A model generated the notes under the pieces. It saw nothing but the letters and a program-made list of their open reading frames with translations, was not told the DNA's origin and did not search any database. The position numbers and the translations under genes were made by a program. Shown piece after piece: positions 50,507-59,979 of a stretch of DNA of 64,000 nt (position 1 is its first letter; every line of letters begins with the position of its first letter). The DNA comes from Nocardia alba NBRC 108234 (lineage in GTDB: Bacteria > Actinomycetota > Actinomycetes > Mycobacteriales > Mycobacteriaceae), in the NCBI RefSeq assembly GCF_001612665.1, contig NZ_BDAX01000028.1:48461-112460 (forward strand). The letters are read 5' to 3'.

Positions 50507-50616
50507 GCTCGTCCCCTCGAGTCAGTCCACCCACTCCCCAGTGTGGCGCACAGCATGCCACGCGGGTCCGACAGGCGTTCGTGAAATCGACGCAGGTCGC
50601 CTCGAGATGTCCGCTC

Positions 50617-51459
50617 TCAGAACAGCGTCATCGGTTCGTCGGACTCCGCCGTCGGCTGCGCGGGCAGATCGGGGACGATCGCGCGGACCTCGTCGTGGAA
50701 GCGACGGGCCAGATCACGCGCGGCGGCGTTGTCGGGAGTGTGCACGAACACCGTGGGCGAGCGGCCTTCGCGCAGCCAGTCCGCGACCGTCTCCACCCAC
50801 GGCTGCCAGCCCGCCACGGTCCGTTCGAGATCGGCGCGGCCGTGGTAGCGCACGATCGGGTACTCGGTCAGTGCCCGCATCCGACGCGGCACGCGAGGCT
50901 TCTTCGCTCGCGCCTCGTACTCGGAGGGGTCACCCGGTGGTCCGTCGAACAGGACCGTCGTATCGAACGGCACCCATTCGGCCCCGATCCGCCCGAGCAC
51001 CCGTTCCAGCTGTACCGCGGCCCGCTCGTCGTCGAAGAACGCCGGGTGCCGCACTTCCACCGCGCAGCGAAGTCCACCGGGCAGCTCACGCCAGAAGCGC
51101 GCGAGGGCGCCGAGGTCGGTCGGCCCGAACGACGCGGGCAACTGGATCCACAGCGCGTGCACGCGCGGCCCGAGCGGCGCCATCACGTCGAGAAAGGCAC
51201 CGAGTTCGGCGCCCGCGTCGATGAGCCTGCGCTCATGTGTCACCGCCCTGGGCGGCTTGAGCACGAACCGGAAATCGGGCGCGGTCTGTCGCGCCCACGA
51301 CTCGACGGTGGACGCGGACGGCGTCGCGTAGAAGGTGGTGTTGCCCTCGACCGCACCGCAGTGCCCGCTGTAGGTACGCAACCGCTCCCCCGACGCGGGC
51401 AACCGCTGCTGCCACTGTGGATGCGTCCACATCGCACAACCCATCCGCAGCTCACGCAC
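50617..51459 (-). CDS. DUF72-family protein
   Basis: 280 residues, DUF72/YecE type TIM-barrel. Characteristic parts are LRMGCAMWTHPQW at the start, GNTTFYATPSASTVESWARQTAPDFRFVLKPPRAVTHERRL, ALWIQLPASFGP, LRCAVEVRHPAFF and EYPIVRYHGR followed by VFVHTPDNAAARDLARRF. The function is not established; structures suggest a metal or nucleic acid binding barrel. The start is the GTG at 51459. Confidence 0.9.
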   Translation of the reverse strand: MRELRMGCAMWTHPQWQQRLPASGERLRTYSGHCGAVEGNTTFYATPSASTVESWARQTAPDFRFVLKPPRAVTHERRLIDAGAELGAFLDVMAPLGPRVHALWIQLPASFGPTDLGALARFWRELPGGLRCAVEVRHPAFFDDERAAVQLERVLGRIGAEWVPFDTTVLFDGPPGDPSEYEARAKKPRVPRRMRALTEYPIVRYHGRADLERTVAGWQPWVETVADWLREGRSPTVFVHTPDNAAARDLARRFHDEVRAIVPDLPAQPTAESDEPMTLF

Positions 51460-51625
51460 AGGCCGACGGTAATACAGCGACCGCCCGGCCCTAAAATGAG
51501 ACCGGTTGCCACCAGTTCGCCCGGCGCGCGGGCGGCGGGAGCCGCGGAGTCCGGCCGAGCAGGTCGGCTACCGCGCACCCGCCACATCATGAATTCCGGT
51601 GCGCGCACAACGGAAAGGGCCTGTG

Positions 51626-52846
51626 ATGGCGATTCTCACCACCGAGCGGCCCGGTGCTGTCTCGGTAACCCGCGCCTGGCTCGGCGTGTGCGCCGCCATG
51701 GTGGCGATCGCGTGGGGCGGCAACGAGTTCACGCCGCTGCTGGTGATGTACAAGGCCCACGGTCTGGCGCTGACCGCGGTCGACCTGCTGCTGTTCTACT
51801 ACGTCCTCGGCATCGTGCCCGCGCTGCTCATCGGCGGTCCGCTGTCGGACCGGTTCGGCCGCCGCCCCTTGATGCTGCCCGCACCGCTGATCGCCGCGGC
51901 CGGTTCCCTGCTGCTCGCGGCGGGCGCGGCCTCGGTGCCGATGCTGGCGGCCGGGCGGATGCTGTGCGGTGTCGCACTCGGGCTCGCGATGGCGGTCGGC
52001 GGCAGCTGGCTCAAGGAACTGTCGCAACCGCCGTTCGCCGCGGCCGCCACGGGCAAGGGGGCCCGCCGATCCGCGATGAGCCTGACCGCCGGGTTCGCCC
52101 TCGGCGCCGGGGTGGCGGGAACCCTCGCGCAGTGGGGCCCGCTGCCCGATTCGACCGCCTATCTCGTCAACGCGACACTCTGCGTCGCGACCGCGTTCTG
52201 GGTGGCCAGAACACCGGAGACCGTGACGCGCCGAGCGAATCCGGGCAGGCTGCGCGACGACCTGACGATCCCCGCCGCCGGACACCGACGATTCCTGCGG
52301 GTCGCGGTGCCGATCGCACTGTGGCTGTTCACCGCCAATGCCACCGCCTACGCGGTCCTGCCCACGCTGATGCTGCCGCGCGTGCAACAGGCCCCGATCG
52401 CCTTCTCCGCCCTGGTCACCATGGTGACGCTCGGCTGCGGATTCACCATTCAATCGGTGGCACGCCGCATCGACCGCCCCGGCACCGCGCGCGCCGCGGT
52501 GGTCGCGCTCGTACTGCTCACCACCGGCATGGTCCTTGCCGCGTGGACGGCGGCCACCCTGAGCATCTGGGTGACGCTACTGACCGCCGTCGTGCTCGGC
52601 AGCGGCTACGGGATCGGCCTCGTCGCCGGCCTACAGCAGATCGAACGGATCGCGGGCCCCGGCGACCTCGCGGGCTTGAACGCGGTCTTCTACTCGGTGA
52701 GTTACCTCGGCTTCGGCGTGCCCGCGGTCCTGTCGGCGCTACACAGCGGCCTCGGGGTCGGCTATCCCGCCATGTATCTGGTCACCGCCGCGATCGCCGC
52801 GGGTTGTCTCGCGCTCGTCGCCGCGAACTACCGCGAACGGATCTGA
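51626..52846 (+). CDS. MFS transporter
   Basis: 406 residues with 12 hydrophobic segments. The loop 2-3 motif LIGGPLSDRFGRRPLML is clear, with GRMLCGVALGLAMAVGGSWLKELS after helix 4. It resembles drug-efflux MFS proteins of actinobacteria. The start at 51626 has GAAAGGG upstream. No regulator adjoins it, so the substrate is not indicated. Confidence 0.88.
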   Translation: MAILTTERPGAVSVTRAWLGVCAAMVAIAWGGNEFTPLLVMYKAHGLALTAVDLLLFYYVLGIVPALLIGGPLSDRFGRRPLMLPAPLIAAAGSLLLAAGAASVPMLAAGRMLCGVALGLAMAVGGSWLKELSQPPFAAAATGKGARRSAMSLTAGFALGAGVAGTLAQWGPLPDSTAYLVNATLCVATAFWVARTPETVTRRANPGRLRDDLTIPAAGHRRFLRVAVPIALWLFTANATAYAVLPTLMLPRVQQAPIAFSALVTMVTLGCGFTIQSVARRIDRPGTARAAVVALVLLTTGMVLAAWTAATLSIWVTLLTAVVLGSGYGIGLVAGLQQIERIAGPGDLAGLNAVFYSVSYLGFGVPAVLSALHSGLGVGYPAMYLVTAAIAAGCLALVAANYRERI

Positions 52847-52880
52847 GCGCGCGCCCTTCCCTGTCACTACGGTGGATCTG

Positions 52881-53075
52881 GTGAGTACCGACCCCGTCGA
52901 GACCCTCCAGCGCTGGCAGGATTGCGGCGCGGTCTGGCGGGTCGTCCACCGCCGACCGGATTCGGTGACCATCGCCCTCTACGAATGCACCGGCGGGCAG
53001 GAGGTAGACCGCTTCACCTCCACCGATGCCACCCTGCTGCGGTTTCTCGGCGAACGCGCCACCAGCGAGGACTGA
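52881..53075 (+). CDS. Small conserved protein, 64 residues
   Basis: A short soluble protein with STDPVETLQRWQDCGAVWRVVHRRPDSVTIALYECTGGQEVDRF and a final LLRFLGERATSED. Similar small proteins with the VETLQRWQDSGAVWRV opening recur in actinobacteria but have no known function. The GTG at 52881 (GGTGGAT upstream) is preferred over the GTG at 52872. Confidence 0.7.
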   Translation: MSTDPVETLQRWQDCGAVWRVVHRRPDSVTIALYECTGGQEVDRFTSTDATLLRFLGERATSED

Positions 53076-53167
53076 CCCGCCCGCGCGCGACGGGGTTACG
53101 CTGGTTGGCGTTATCGCTTCACGCCCGTCGGCCCGCACACGGCCGGATCGCCAAGTGAGGAGAGACC

Positions 53168-53710
53168 ATGTCGGCCCCTACCGGACTACCCACTGGAACC
53201 TGGGTCATCGACCCCGCCCACTCCACCTTGCAGTTCTCCGTGCGCCACCTGATGGTGAGCAAAGTACGTGGCCGGTTCACCGATTTCGGCGGCACGCTCG
53301 TGGTCCACCCCGACGGCACCGCCGACGCCGACGTCGAGTTGAAGGTCGCCTCCGTCACCACCGACAACGCACAGCGCGACGGCCACTTGGCCAGTGCCGA
53401 CTTCTTCGACGTCGCGAATCACCCGATCGCCACCTTCAAGGCCTCCGGTTTCACGGCGCTGAGCAACGAGTTCTCCGTCACCGGCGATTTCTCCATCCGC
53501 GGCAACACCCACCCGGTGACCCTCGACGTCGAATTCCTCGGCACCGGCCCCGGCATGGCCGACGCCCCGGTCGCCGGATTCACCGCGACCGCCACCATCA
53601 ACCGCCGCGATTTCGGCCTCACCACCGACATTCCGATGGCCGACGGCGGCGCCGTGATCGGCGACAAGATCAACCTCTCGCTCGACGTCGAGGTCGGCCT
53701 GCAGAGCTGA
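53168..53710 (+). CDS. YceI-family lipocalin-like protein
   Basis: 180 residues of the YceI family. It begins TGTWVIDPAHSTLQFSVRHLMVSKVRGRF and continues with ASVTTDNAQRDGHLASADFFDVANHP and a final FGLTTDIPMADGGAVIGDKINLSLDVEVGLQS. YceI proteins bind isoprenoid or long-chain amphiphiles in a beta-barrel. No signal peptide, so cytosolic. AGGAGAG precedes the ATG. It lies 16 bases upstream of the L,D-transpeptidase gene. Confidence 0.93.
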   Translation: MSAPTGLPTGTWVIDPAHSTLQFSVRHLMVSKVRGRFTDFGGTLVVHPDGTADADVELKVASVTTDNAQRDGHLASADFFDVANHPIATFKASGFTALSNEFSVTGDFSIRGNTHPVTLDVEFLGTGPGMADAPVAGFTATATINRRDFGLTTDIPMADGGAVIGDKINLSLDVEVGLQS

Positions 53711-53726
53711 ACGCACAGGAGCTGCG

Positions 53727-54935
53727 ATGTCAGGACGACGTTTTCGAGCCGGCCTCGCCGCCGGGCTCCTGGTGCTGGTCGCGGCCTGCGGCGGCTCGCC
53801 GAGCGAATCCGCGACCGAATCCGCCGCCCCGCCGACACCGACGATCTCGGTCGCGCCCACCGACGGCGCGACCGAGATCGATCCGCTCGGCCCGGTCCGC
53901 GTCAGCACCAGCGACGGGCAGCTCACCGCGGTCACGATGACCAACGAGCAGGGCGGCACGGTCGAGGGCATCCTCACCCCGGACCAGTCGGCCTGGAAAC
54001 CGTCGGAACCGCTCGGCTACGGCCACACCTACACGGTCACCGCCGAGGCGGTGACCGTCACCGGCCGGGTCGGACCGATCACCTCGTCGTTCAGCACGCT
54101 CGCGCCGAACAATCAGACCAAGGTCTATTTCCGCACCACGGGCGGCGAGGAGCTGTCCCCGTCGGGCACCTACGGCGTGGGCACCGTCGTCGTCGCGCAC
54201 TTCGACGAGGACGTGCCCGATCGCGCGACGGCCGAGAAGCACCTGTCGGTCACCACCGATCCGCCCGTCACCGGTTCCTGGTACTGGCTCGACAACCGCA
54301 ACGCCCACTGGCGCCCCGCGAACTACTACACGCCCGACACGTTGGTGACGCTCGACGCCGACATCTACGGCAAGGATCTCGGCGGCGGCCTCTACGGCCA
54401 GGAGGACACGAAGACCAGCTTCACCATCGGCGCCTCGCACGTCTCGATCGTCGACGACAACGACAAGCAGGTCCGGGTGTACGAGAACGGCACGCTGATC
54501 AAGACGATGCCCACCTCGCTGGGGATGGGCGGCAGCCAGACCGTCGCGGGCAAGACCATCACCTTCTGGACCCAGCCGGGGACCTACACCGTGATGGACA
54601 AGGCCAATCCGGTGATCATGGACTCCTCCACCTACGGCCTGCCGGTGAACTCCAGGCTCGGCTACAAGGAATCCATCGGCTGGGCGACCAGGATCAGCAC
54701 CGACGGCATCTATCTGCACCAGCTCGACGACACGATCTGGGCGCAGGGCAACACCAACGTCTCACACGGCTGCCTCAATCTCAGTGGCGAGAACGCCCGC
54801 TGGTTCTACGAATTCTCCCAACCCGGTGACGTGGTCGAGATCAGGAATACCGGCGGCGCGCCGCTCGAGGTGTGGCAGAACGGCGATTGGAGTGTGCCAT
54901 GGGACCAGTGGCAGGCGGGTAGCGCGTTACGGTGA
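53727..54935 (+). CDS. L,D-transpeptidase lipoprotein (LdtMt2-like)
   Basis: 402 residues. A lipoprotein signal ends LVLVAACGG (lipobox Cys near residue 18). Two Ig-like domains follow (about 45-250: AVTMTNEQGGTVEG; TKVYFRTTGGEELSPSGTYGVGTVV). A YkuD catalytic domain covers 250-380, with IYLHQLDD and the active-site motif SHGCLNLS (Cys349). These enzymes form 3-3 cross-links in peptidoglycan, the main type in mycobacteria and relatives. CAGGAG lies just upstream. Its TGA overlaps the GTG of the LCP gene. Confidence 0.95.
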   Translation: MSGRRFRAGLAAGLLVLVAACGGSPSESATESAAPPTPTISVAPTDGATEIDPLGPVRVSTSDGQLTAVTMTNEQGGTVEGILTPDQSAWKPSEPLGYGHTYTVTAEAVTVTGRVGPITSSFSTLAPNNQTKVYFRTTGGEELSPSGTYGVGTVVVAHFDEDVPDRATAEKHLSVTTDPPVTGSWYWLDNRNAHWRPANYYTPDTLVTLDADIYGKDLGGGLYGQEDTKTSFTIGASHVSIVDDNDKQVRVYENGTLIKTMPTSLGMGGSQTVAGKTITFWTQPGTYTVMDKANPVIMDSSTYGLPVNSRLGYKESIGWATRISTDGIYLHQLDDTIWAQGNTNVSHGCLNLSGENARWFYEFSQPGDVVEIRNTGGAPLEVWQNGDWSVPWDQWQAGSALR

Positions 54936-56533
54936 ACGCCGACAATGCCTTTGCGGCCTTTGCGGCGCCGCCGAGCCGGGAGTCAGCACGGCGCGGACCA
55001 CAGCGGGTCGGCAAGCGCGTCGCCACCGGTCATCGCGCGCCCCGGCGTCGACGTGCTCGTCGAGTCGCATCGATCCTGGCCAGGATGCTCGTGGCGACCA
55101 CCGCGACGGCCGTGCTCGCGGGTACCGGCCTGGCCTGGTCGGTGGAGCGGGACTTCGATTCCGGCTTCACCCACTCCACCGCACTCGGTACGGACGCGCC
55201 GCGTTCCGTCGGCGGCGCCGTCAACATCCTGCTGATCGGCCTCGACACCCGCAAGGACCTCGACGGCAACGACCTGCCGAGGGAGGTGCTCGAGCAGTTG
55301 CACGCCGGCGACGGCACCGAAGGCGGCTACAACGCGAATTCGCTCATCCTGCTGCGTATTCCGGCGGACAAGAGCAAGGTCGTCGCCTTCTCCATCCCGC
55401 GCGACGACTATGTGACGGTGACCGGCATCCCCGGCTACCAGCAGATCAAGATCAAAGAGGCGTACGGCCTGAAAAAGGCCGCGGTGCAGGCGAAGCTGAT
55501 CGAGCAGGGCGAGAAGGATCCGGTCGTGCTGGAGCGGCGGGGACGGGAGGCCGGGCGCGCGTCAATCGTCACCGCGGTCCGCGATCTCGTCGGCGTTCCG
55601 ATCGACCGGTTCGCCGAGATCTCCCTCGCGGGCTTCTACGACCTGGCGACCGCGGTCGGCGGGGTCGACGTGTGCCTCGAGCACGCCGTCGACGACAGCG
55701 AGTTCTCCGGCGCGATCTTCCCCGCGGGCAGGCAGCATCTCGATGGTTCCCAGGCCCTGGCGTTCGTCCGGCAACGGCACGGTCTGCTCAACGGCGACCT
55801 CGACCGCACCCACCGTCAGCAGGCCTTCCTCACCTCGGTTGCCAAGTCGCTCAGGGACTCCGGAACGCTGACCAACCTGAGCCGACTCGCGGAACTGATG
55901 AATGTGGCGCACCGCGACATGGTGCTCTCCGACGGCTGGAACCTGTTCGACTTCGCCCGCGACCTCGGCTCCGCGGGTTCGGTACCGGTCGAATTCCACA
56001 CGCTGCCGGTGGTGCGCTACGACGTGATCGACGGCCAGGACGTGAACATCGTCGACCCGGCCGCGATCAAACGTGAGGTGCGGGCCGCTTTCGGCCAGGA
56101 GGTGCCGACAATTACGACCACGGCGCCCACTCCGACGAGCGTGGTCGATATCCACAATGTGGGCGCGTTGCCAGGTCAGGCGGCAACGCTCTCGGTCGCG
56201 CTGACGAACCGGGGCTACGGTGCGGGCCTGATCGGCGACGGTGATTCCAGTGACGGCCCCTACTCGGCCCTCACCTACGGTCTCGGTGCCGCCGACGATG
56301 CGCGTGCGCTGGCGGAAATGCTCGGCGGCCTGCCGTTTTCGGCGTCGCCCTCGGTGGCGGACGGGCGGATCGAAGTGGTGCTCGGCGCGGACTTCACCCT
56401 GCCGCTCGAACTGAGCCCCACCACCCCGACGACCACTGCGCCCCCGACCACGGCCGCCGGCTCCGTGCCGGTGCCGGATGCGGGAAAACCGGTGTCCACC
56501 ACCATCGGCGACACCATTCCCTGCGTCAACTGA
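54932..56533 (+). CDS. LytR-CpsA-Psr (LCP) family protein with LytR_C domain
   Basis: 533 residues. A basic cytoplasmic N-terminus (to about 50), one membrane helix (VATTATAVLAGTGLAWSV), the LCP catalytic domain (VNILLIGLDTRKDL, SLILLRIPADKSKVVAFSIPRDDYV, FAEISLAGFYDLATAVGGVDVCL, ALAFVRQRHGLLNGDLDRTHRQQAFL) and a LytR_C domain (VDIHNVGALPGQAATLSVALTNRGY). LCP proteins attach arabinogalactan or other glycans to peptidoglycan. The GTG start overlaps the Ldt stop, giving translational coupling of two wall-assembly enzymes. Confidence 0.94.
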   Translation: MNADNAFAAFAAPPSRESARRGPQRVGKRVATGHRAPRRRRARRVASILARMLVATTATAVLAGTGLAWSVERDFDSGFTHSTALGTDAPRSVGGAVNILLIGLDTRKDLDGNDLPREVLEQLHAGDGTEGGYNANSLILLRIPADKSKVVAFSIPRDDYVTVTGIPGYQQIKIKEAYGLKKAAVQAKLIEQGEKDPVVLERRGREAGRASIVTAVRDLVGVPIDRFAEISLAGFYDLATAVGGVDVCLEHAVDDSEFSGAIFPAGRQHLDGSQALAFVRQRHGLLNGDLDRTHRQQAFLTSVAKSLRDSGTLTNLSRLAELMNVAHRDMVLSDGWNLFDFARDLGSAGSVPVEFHTLPVVRYDVIDGQDVNIVDPAAIKREVRAAFGQEVPTITTTAPTPTSVVDIHNVGALPGQAATLSVALTNRGYGAGLIGDGDSSDGPYSALTYGLGAADDARALAEMLGGLPFSASPSVADGRIEVVLGADFTLPLELSPTTPTTTAPPTTAAGSVPVPDAGKPVSTTIGDTIPCVN

Positions 56534-56555
56534 CCAACCGCCGTCGGCGGATATC

Positions 56556-56588
56556 CGGTCGGCCACCGGAATGCCCGGTGGCCGACCG
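56556..56588. terminator. Bidirectional hairpin between LCP and FadD32-like genes
   Basis: A 14-base perfect stem CGGTCGGCCACCGG with its complement and a 5-base loop, in the 59-base gap between convergent genes. Confidence 0.8.
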
Positions 56589-56592
56589 ATTC

Positions 56593-58476
56593 TCACTCCT
56601 CGGGGGCGTCCGGGTAGGCCTGCTGCCGGTATCCACCGCGCAGCGTCCCGTCCAGATACGCGGCCTTGCAGGCCCGCCGGGCGATCTTCCCGCTCGACGT
56701 CCGCGGAATCGACCCAGCAGGCACCAGCAACAGGTCCCGCACCATCACCCCGTGCCTGCGCGCGATCGCCGCGCGCACCATATCCGTGATCGGGCCCGGC
56801 TCGAGTTTCGCCGCGCCTGTTCCCCTTTCGGCGACGATCACCAATTGTTCCGCCGCCGGATCGGACACCGCCCCGGCCTCGAGCACGGGTGTGGGCAACT
56901 GCCCCGCCTGCACCGAGAAGGCCGCGATGAAACCGGGCCGCAGGGCCGTGCTGGCCTCCTGCGCCGAGTATTCGAGATCCTGCGGATAGTGGTTGCGCCC
57001 GTCGACGATCACCAGGTCCTTCACGCGACCGGTGATGAACAGCTCGCCGTCGTGATAGGCACCGTAGTCGCCGGTCCGCATCCATTTCGCGTCGTCGGGC
57101 GCACCCGCGGCGCGACTTCCGGTAGCCAGGCGCGCGCTCACCCGGTTGTGGAAGGTCTCCTCGGTCTCCTGCGCCCGGCCCCAATACCCGATGCCCATAT
57201 TGTCGCCGTGCAACCAGATCTCGCCGACTTCGCCGTGGCCTCGCTCCACCCCGGTGCCCGGATCGACGATCACCGCCCACTGCGACCGCGCGACGTGTCC
57301 GCACGACACCTGCGCCACCGCGTTCGCGGCGTGCTCGTCGCACTCCACCATCCGCCCGTCGTTCAACTGCCCGCGATCGACATAGACCACCCGCGCCTCG
57401 TCGTCGCGCTTGGTCGCCGACACGAACAGCGTCGCCTCGGCCATCCCGTAGCACGGCTTGATGGCGGTCTTGGACAGCCCGTAGGGCGCGAACGCCTCGT
57501 TGAACTTACGCATCGAGGCCACCGAGACAGGTTCGCTGCCGTTGATCAGACCGATCACATTCGACAGGTCGAGCGTCTCGCCGCCCTTGGGCAACCCGCG
57601 CATCGCCGCGTGTTCGAACGCGAAATTCGGTGCTGCCGAATAGATCTCGGCACCGTCGGCTTGGGCGGCGAGCTCCTTGATCCAGCGCGCGGGCCTGCGC
57701 ACGAACGCGCTCGGCGACATGATGGTGATGAACTTGCCGCCGATGGTCGGCAGGATCACCGTGAGCAGCCCCATGTCGTGGAACAGCGGCAACCAGGTGA
57801 CCCCGCGGGCGTTCTCGGTGATCCCGATGGCGTCGATCATCTGCAGCAGGTTCGTCCCCACCGAGCGGTGGGTGATCTCGACACCGGCGGGCACCCGCGT
57901 CGACCCGGACGTGTACTGCAGATACGCCACGCTGTCGATATTGATGTCGGGCCTGCGCCAGCGCGCACCGACAGTGTCGGGAATCGCCTCGACCGCGATG
58001 ATCCTGGGCCGCTGCGCGGCGGGCTGTTCGCGGAAGAATTTGCGCACGCCCGCGGCCGCGCTGCCGACGGTGAGCACCGCGGCGGGTTCGCAGTCGCCGA
58101 GCACGGCGTGTAGCCGGTCGCTGTGGCCCTGCTCCTCCGGATCGAACAGTGGCACAGCCACATTCCCCGCGTACACCGCCGCGAACAACGCGACGACATA
58201 GTCGAGACCCTGCGGCGCCAGCACCGCCACCCGATCGCCGGGCTGAGTCACCTGCTGCAGTCGCGCGGCCACCGCGCGCAGCCGCACGCCGAACTCGCGC
58301 CAGGTCAGCTCCTGATATTCCCCCTCACGTTCTGTCGAATAGTCGATGAAGCGATAGGCCAGATCGTCCCCGTTGGCCTCGCTGTGTTTGTCGACGAAGT
58401 CGATCAGGGTCTGATCACCCGGAATCCGGATCGTCCCCAGTTCGTCCACATAGTCGTCGAAAGTGTCGCCGATCAT
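56593..58476 (-). CDS. fadD32: Long-chain fatty acyl-AMP ligase (FadD32-like)
   Basis: 627 residues of the FAAL family. Adenylation motifs are LQYTSGSTRVPAGVEITH, CYGMAEATLFVS, WMRTGDYGAYHDGELFITGRVKDLVIVDGRNHYPQDLE and a late IPRTSSGKIARRACK. The length and the opening DQTLIDFVDKHSEANGDDLAYRFIDYSTER are FadD32-like. FadD32 activates the meromycolic chain and loads it on Pks13. The ATG at 58476 has AAGGA upstream. It follows the KasA/B-like gene by 54 bases on the same strand; Pks13 and AccD4 are not seen. Confidence 0.88.
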   Translation of the reverse strand: MIGDTFDDYVDELGTIRIPGDQTLIDFVDKHSEANGDDLAYRFIDYSTEREGEYQELTWREFGVRLRAVAARLQQVTQPGDRVAVLAPQGLDYVVALFAAVYAGNVAVPLFDPEEQGHSDRLHAVLGDCEPAAVLTVGSAAAGVRKFFREQPAAQRPRIIAVEAIPDTVGARWRRPDINIDSVAYLQYTSGSTRVPAGVEITHRSVGTNLLQMIDAIGITENARGVTWLPLFHDMGLLTVILPTIGGKFITIMSPSAFVRRPARWIKELAAQADGAEIYSAAPNFAFEHAAMRGLPKGGETLDLSNVIGLINGSEPVSVASMRKFNEAFAPYGLSKTAIKPCYGMAEATLFVSATKRDDEARVVYVDRGQLNDGRMVECDEHAANAVAQVSCGHVARSQWAVIVDPGTGVERGHGEVGEIWLHGDNMGIGYWGRAQETEETFHNRVSARLATGSRAAGAPDDAKWMRTGDYGAYHDGELFITGRVKDLVIVDGRNHYPQDLEYSAQEASTALRPGFIAAFSVQAGQLPTPVLEAGAVSDPAAEQLVIVAERGTGAAKLEPGPITDMVRAAIARRHGVMVRDLLLVPAGSIPRTSSGKIARRACKAAYLDGTLRGGYRQQAYPDAPEE

Positions 58477-58530
58477 TCCCAATCCTTTTCAACGCACATT
58501 GACCAGAACCCGCCGGCACAGGACGAATCG

Positions 58531-59751
58531 TCAATACCGCCCGAACGAGATCGCCACGTTGTGACCGCCGAAACCGAAGGAGTTGTTCACCGCGTAATCG
58601 ATTCTTCCGCGCCGCGCCTGACCCGACACGACATCCAAATCGATATCCGGGTCCTGATTGTCCAGATTCAGCGTGGGCGGAACGATGCTGTCGCGAACAC
58701 TGAGCACCGTCAGCACCGATTCGAGCGCGCCGACCGCGCCGATCGAATGCCCGAGAGCCGACTTGGGCGCGTACACCGAAGCGTGCGAGCCGATCGCCTT
58801 CGCGATCGCGTTCGCCTCGGCGGTGTCACCGATCGGAGTCGCGGTGGCGTGGGCGTTGATGTGGGTCACGTCGGCGCGGCTGATCCCGCCGGTCTGGATC
58901 GCCCGCGTCATCGCTCGTGCGGCGCCGGTGCCCTCTGGATCCGGTGCGACGAGATGGAACCCGTCGGAGGTGACGCCCGCGCCGAGCAGTCGAGCGTGAA
59001 TCGTCGCGCCGCGCGCCTTCGCGTGTTCCTCGGTCTCGATCACCATCATCGCGCCCGCCTCGCCGAAGACGAACCCGTCGCGGTCGGCGTCGAAGGGGCG
59101 CGAGGCCGCCTTCGGATCGTCGTTGCGGGTGCTCATCGCGCGCATCTGCGTGAACGCCGCGATCGGCACCGCCTGAATGGAGCCCTCGACACCGCCGGTG
59201 ACCACGATGTCGGCATCGCCCATCATGATCATCCGCCACGCGTTGGCGATCGCCTCCGAGCCCGACGAGCAGGCCGACACCGGCGTGGAAACCCCGGCCC
59301 GCGCCCCCAACTCGAGGCCGACGCAGGCCGCGGGGCCGTTGGGCATGATGGCCTGCACGGTCAACGGCGAGACCTTGCGGTAGCCGCCGTTGCGCAGCCG
59401 GTCGCGCGCGTAGATCAGCGATTCCGCGCCGCCGAGGCCGGTGCCGATGGAGACGCCCAGCCGGTCGTGGTCCACCTCGGGACTGCCCGCGTTGCGCCAC
59501 ACCTCGCGACCGAGAACCACGGCCATCTGCTCGACGTAGGACAGCTTGCGCGCCTCTTCGCGGGTGAGCGAGAGGGTGGGTGACACCTTCAGGTGGCCGC
59601 CGATCCGCACCGGCAGTTCGAAGTCGTCGATGAAGGAATCTTCCAAGACGTCGATTCCGCTCTCGCCGTTGAGCAGACCTTTCCAGGTCGAGTCGACGTC
59701 GCCCGCGATCGACGTGGTCGCCGCCAGGCTCGTGACCACGATATCCGTCAT
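58531..59751 (-). CDS. KasA/KasB-like beta-ketoacyl-ACP synthase
   Basis: 406 residues very similar to mycobacterial KasA/KasB. Active site Cys161 is in TPVSACSSGSEAIANAW, with the His pair in INAHATATPIGD and GHSIGAVGALES. STWKGLLNGESGI, IGTGLGGAESL and YAVNNSFGFGGHNVAISFGRY are also nearly as in KasA. These enzymes elongate acyl chains in FAS-II, including meromycolate. It is divergent from an acyl-ACP desaturase and upstream of the FadD32-like gene, so the three belong to one lipid-modification locus. Confidence 0.93.
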   Translation of the reverse strand: MTDIVVTSLAATTSIAGDVDSTWKGLLNGESGIDVLEDSFIDDFELPVRIGGHLKVSPTLSLTREEARKLSYVEQMAVVLGREVWRNAGSPEVDHDRLGVSIGTGLGGAESLIYARDRLRNGGYRKVSPLTVQAIMPNGPAACVGLELGARAGVSTPVSACSSGSEAIANAWRMIMMGDADIVVTGGVEGSIQAVPIAAFTQMRAMSTRNDDPKAASRPFDADRDGFVFGEAGAMMVIETEEHAKARGATIHARLLGAGVTSDGFHLVAPDPEGTGAARAMTRAIQTGGISRADVTHINAHATATPIGDTAEANAIAKAIGSHASVYAPKSALGHSIGAVGALESVLTVLSVRDSIVPPTLNLDNQDPDIDLDVVSGQARRGRIDYAVNNSFGFGGHNVAISFGRY

Positions 59752-59979
59752 AAATTTTCGCTCACTCTCTCTAGCTATGCCACGACTGAACGGGAACCGC
59801 TGATGGAGCTGAACTGGTGGAGCGTATATGCACACGACGCGACGCGCCCAAATTCCGAAACAGTGCGCAGAACACCGTGTCGTTTCCAGGCGCGATGCGC
59901 CAGGTCTATTGTGACGACGGGCAACACTACCGGACCGACGCAACTCTCGCTTTTCACTAACCGGAAAGGGCAAACGAGC
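59752..59979. promoter_or_regulatory. Divergent promoter region of lipid genes
   Basis: 228 bases between the KasA/B-like and desaturase starts. A short inverted repeat GGCGC-GAT-GCGCC (59889-59901) is the only candidate operator seen; the rest has no clear box. GAAAGGG precedes the desaturase GTG. Confidence 0.35.
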
